NCBI GenBank assembly: GCA_964569315.1
Contig: CAZMUZ010000041.1
Coordinates: 1 to 28,181 of the forward strand
Source: CADEFF01 sp964569315
GTDB taxonomy: Bacteria; Pseudomonadota; Alphaproteobacteria; Dongiales; Dongiaceae
DNA length: 28,181 nucleotides
Direction of reading: 5' to 3'
Every line of letters starts with the position of its first letter. The first letter of the stretch is position 1. The notes beneath the pieces are model-generated. The model did not search any database, was not told the DNA's origin, and was given only the letters and a program-made list of their open reading frames with translations. Positions 25,321 through 28,181 of this stretch are shown here, piece by piece. The position numbers were made by a program, and so were the translations under genes.

Positions 25321-25349
25321 GCGACAGGCCCGGCGTCATGGCCTATAAC
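25321..25349 (+). promoter_or_regulatory. Putative gltX promoter
   Basis: GCGACA (25321-25326) and TATAAC (25344-25349) are separated by 17 bases, about 42 bases before the gltX ATG. They match four and five consensus positions. The 174-base gap serves comEC on the other strand. Confidence 0.4.
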
Positions 25350-25390
25350 CGCCCTGCCCGAACTACCCTTGGACGGACCGCCTTATCAGC

Positions 25391-26806
25391 ATGAGCGTCG
25401 TTACCCGTTTCGCCCCTTCGCCGACCGGCTTCCTTCATATCGGAGGGGCTCGCACGGCGCTCTTCAACTGGCTCTTCGCCCGCCATCACGGCGGCAAGGT
25501 GCTGCTGCGCATCGAGGACACCGATCGCCAGCGCTCGACGGCGCCGGCCATCGAGGCGATCGTCGACGGCCTCCACTGGCTCGGGCTCGATTTCGACGGC
25601 GACCCGATCTTCCAGTTCGCGCGCGCCCAGCGCCATGCCGAGGTGGCGCGCCAGATGCTGGCTTCAGGCCACGCCTATCTTTGCTACTGCACGCCCGAGG
25701 AGCTCGCCGAGATGCGAGAGCGGGCGAAGGCCGAAGGCCGCCCGATGCGCTATGACGGGCGCTGGCGCGACCGCGATCCGAAGGATGCCCCCGCCGGTAT
25801 CGCGCCGGCGACGAGGCTGAAGGCGCCGCAAAGCGGCGAGACCGTCGTGCAGGATCGCGTGCAGGGCGAGGTCCGGGTGGGCAACGAGCAGCTCGACGAC
25901 ATGGTGCTGCTGCGCGGGGACGGCACGCCGACCTATATGCTGTCGGTCGTCGTGGACGACCACGATATGGGGATCACCGATGTCATCCGCGGCGACGACC
26001 ATCTGACCAATACCTTCCGGCAGGTGCAGATCTATCGATCGATGGGCTGGACCGTCCCGAGTTTTGCGCATATCCCCCTGATCCATGGGCCGGACGGCGC
26101 GAAGCTGTCGAAGCGCCATGGCGCGCTCGGCGTCGAAGCCTATCGCGACATGGGCTATCTGCCGGAGGCGCTGCGGAACTACCTGCTGCGCCTCGGCTGG
26201 GCGCATGGCGACGAGGAAATCATCTCGACCGAGCAGGCCATCCAGTGGTTCGATCTCGACGGCGTCGGGCGCTCGCCTTCGCGTTTCGATTTCGCGAAGC
26301 TCGACAATCTGAACGGTCACTATATCCGCCTCGGCGACGACACGCGATTGGTCGCGCTGGTCCTGCCGCGCATCGAGAAACGTCTGGGCCATGCGGTCGA
26401 TGAGGTCGGAAAGGCCCGTGTCCTGGCGGGGATGGCCGGCCTCAAGGAACGGGCGAAGACGCTCGAGCAGCTCGCCGACAATGCGCTGTTCTATGTCCGC
26501 CAACGACCTCTCCCGATCGACGCGAAGGCCGCGGCATTGCTGACGCCGGATGCGCGCCAGATGCTGGGGCGCGCCGTCGCGGCGCTGACGTCGGTCGAGC
26601 CCTGGAACGTGACGACGATCGAGACGGCGGTGCGGGACTTCGCCGCCGCCGAAAACCTGAAGCTCGGGCAGATCGCCCAGCCGTTGCGGGCGGCGCTGGC
26701 GGGCAGTGTCACCTCGCCCGGCATTTTCGACGTGGCGGCGGTGCTGGAACGAGCGGAAACGCTCGGTCGGATCCGGGACGCCGCGAGCGCGGACATGTCG
26801 GCCTAG
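25391..26806 (+). CDS. gltX: Glutamyl-tRNA synthetase
   Basis: Charges tRNA-Glu, and in many alphaproteobacteria also tRNA-Gln for later amidation. The 471-residue length is normal. The class I signatures are visible: the HIGH equivalent in PSPTGFLHIGGARTAL and the KMSKS equivalent KLSKRHG, with RIEDTD, LRGDGTPTYMLSVVVDD and RGDDHLTNT between. The CYC near residue 97 lacks the second Cys/His pair of the E. coli zinc site, so zinc is probably not bound there. The C-terminal anticodon-binding helical domain is complete. Many alphaproteobacteria carry two gltX genes; which one this is cannot be decided here. gltA follows after 94 bases. Confidence 0.97.
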   Translation: MSVVTRFAPSPTGFLHIGGARTALFNWLFARHHGGKVLLRIEDTDRQRSTAPAIEAIVDGLHWLGLDFDGDPIFQFARAQRHAEVARQMLASGHAYLCYCTPEELAEMRERAKAEGRPMRYDGRWRDRDPKDAPAGIAPATRLKAPQSGETVVQDRVQGEVRVGNEQLDDMVLLRGDGTPTYMLSVVVDDHDMGITDVIRGDDHLTNTFRQVQIYRSMGWTVPSFAHIPLIHGPDGAKLSKRHGALGVEAYRDMGYLPEALRNYLLRLGWAHGDEEIISTEQAIQWFDLDGVGRSPSRFDFAKLDNLNGHYIRLGDDTRLVALVLPRIEKRLGHAVDEVGKARVLAGMAGLKERAKTLEQLADNALFYVRQRPLPIDAKAAALLTPDARQMLGRAVAALTSVEPWNVTTIETAVRDFAAAENLKLGQIAQPLRAALAGSVTSPGIFDVAAVLERAETLGRIRDAASADMSA

Positions 26807-26829
26807 CTCAATTGATCCGTAACGACCGC

Positions 26830-26868
26830 GGGCCTAATGTCGGGCCTCGCGACGCATGATTTAGGTCC
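26830..26868 (+). promoter_or_regulatory. Hairpin in the gltX-gltA gap
   Basis: GGGCCTAA (26830-26837) and TTAGGTCC (26861-26868) form an 8-bp stem with one G-U pair, enclosing a second short stem (GTCG/CGAC). There is no T run after it. It may be a gltA leader structure, an operator or a weak terminator of gltX. Confidence 0.35.
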
Positions 26869-26900
26869 GACACGCGACCATTTCACTGGAGGGGTGCAGT

Positions 26901-28181
<1,281 letters not shown>

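Overview
The window is a high-GC stretch of chromosome from an alphaproteobacterium, most likely Rhodospirillales in the broad sense. Three things point there: the gene neighbourhood (gltA, gltX, comEC, lexA, moeA, moaC, trpC, trpD, trpG and, further left, trpE, ppiD, tpiA, secG, pyrG, kdsA), an alphaproteobacterial LexA box (GAAC-N7-GAAC) in front of lexA, and a long palindromic intergenic repeat of a type common in this class. The placement rests on motif and synteny recognition, not on a database search. I saw no tRNA, rRNA, CRISPR array or intact mobile element, and no gene-free stretch reaches 300 bases.

Left end (1-2120): the tail of a response-regulator receiver domain and an EAL phosphodiesterase lie in the same frame, separated only by one TGA and one sense codon, so this looks like a receiver-EAL protein split by a stop. 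A visibly AT-richer block follows with a secreted Sel1-repeat protein. Region 2120-5246 (minus strand) carries secG, pyrG and kdsA, with a palindromic repeat between pyrG and kdsA. Between secG and tpiA sit two accessory genes, a VOC-family protein and a TauD-type dioxygenase (5499-6814).

Region 6934-11380: tpiA (minus) is divergent from ppiD-trpE (plus) across a 239-base regulatory gap that holds a perfect 18-base palindrome and a good promoter candidate for ppiD. Region 11450-15784 is a block of four non-trp genes placed between trpE and trpG: a P-loop kinase-like protein, a class III adenylate cyclase, a YibQ-type divergent polysaccharide deacetylase and an acyltransferase 3.

Region 15912-20055 is a tight plus-strand operon, trpG-trpD-trpC-moaC-moeA, with three ATGA start/stop overlaps, joining tryptophan synthesis to molybdenum-cofactor synthesis. 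lexA follows with its own promoter and an overlapping SOS box. comEC and a TPR/O-GlcNAc-transferase-like gene run on the minus strand, the latter ending 7 bases inside lexA. The right end has gltX and the first 427 codons of gltA.

Most of the window is housekeeping, and I do not see a clear new multi-gene system. The best leads are the split receiver-EAL gene, the uncharacterised inverted repeats at 7834, 11395 and 15785, the inserted signalling/envelope block inside the trp cluster, and the SPINDLY-type glycosyltransferase beside comEC.
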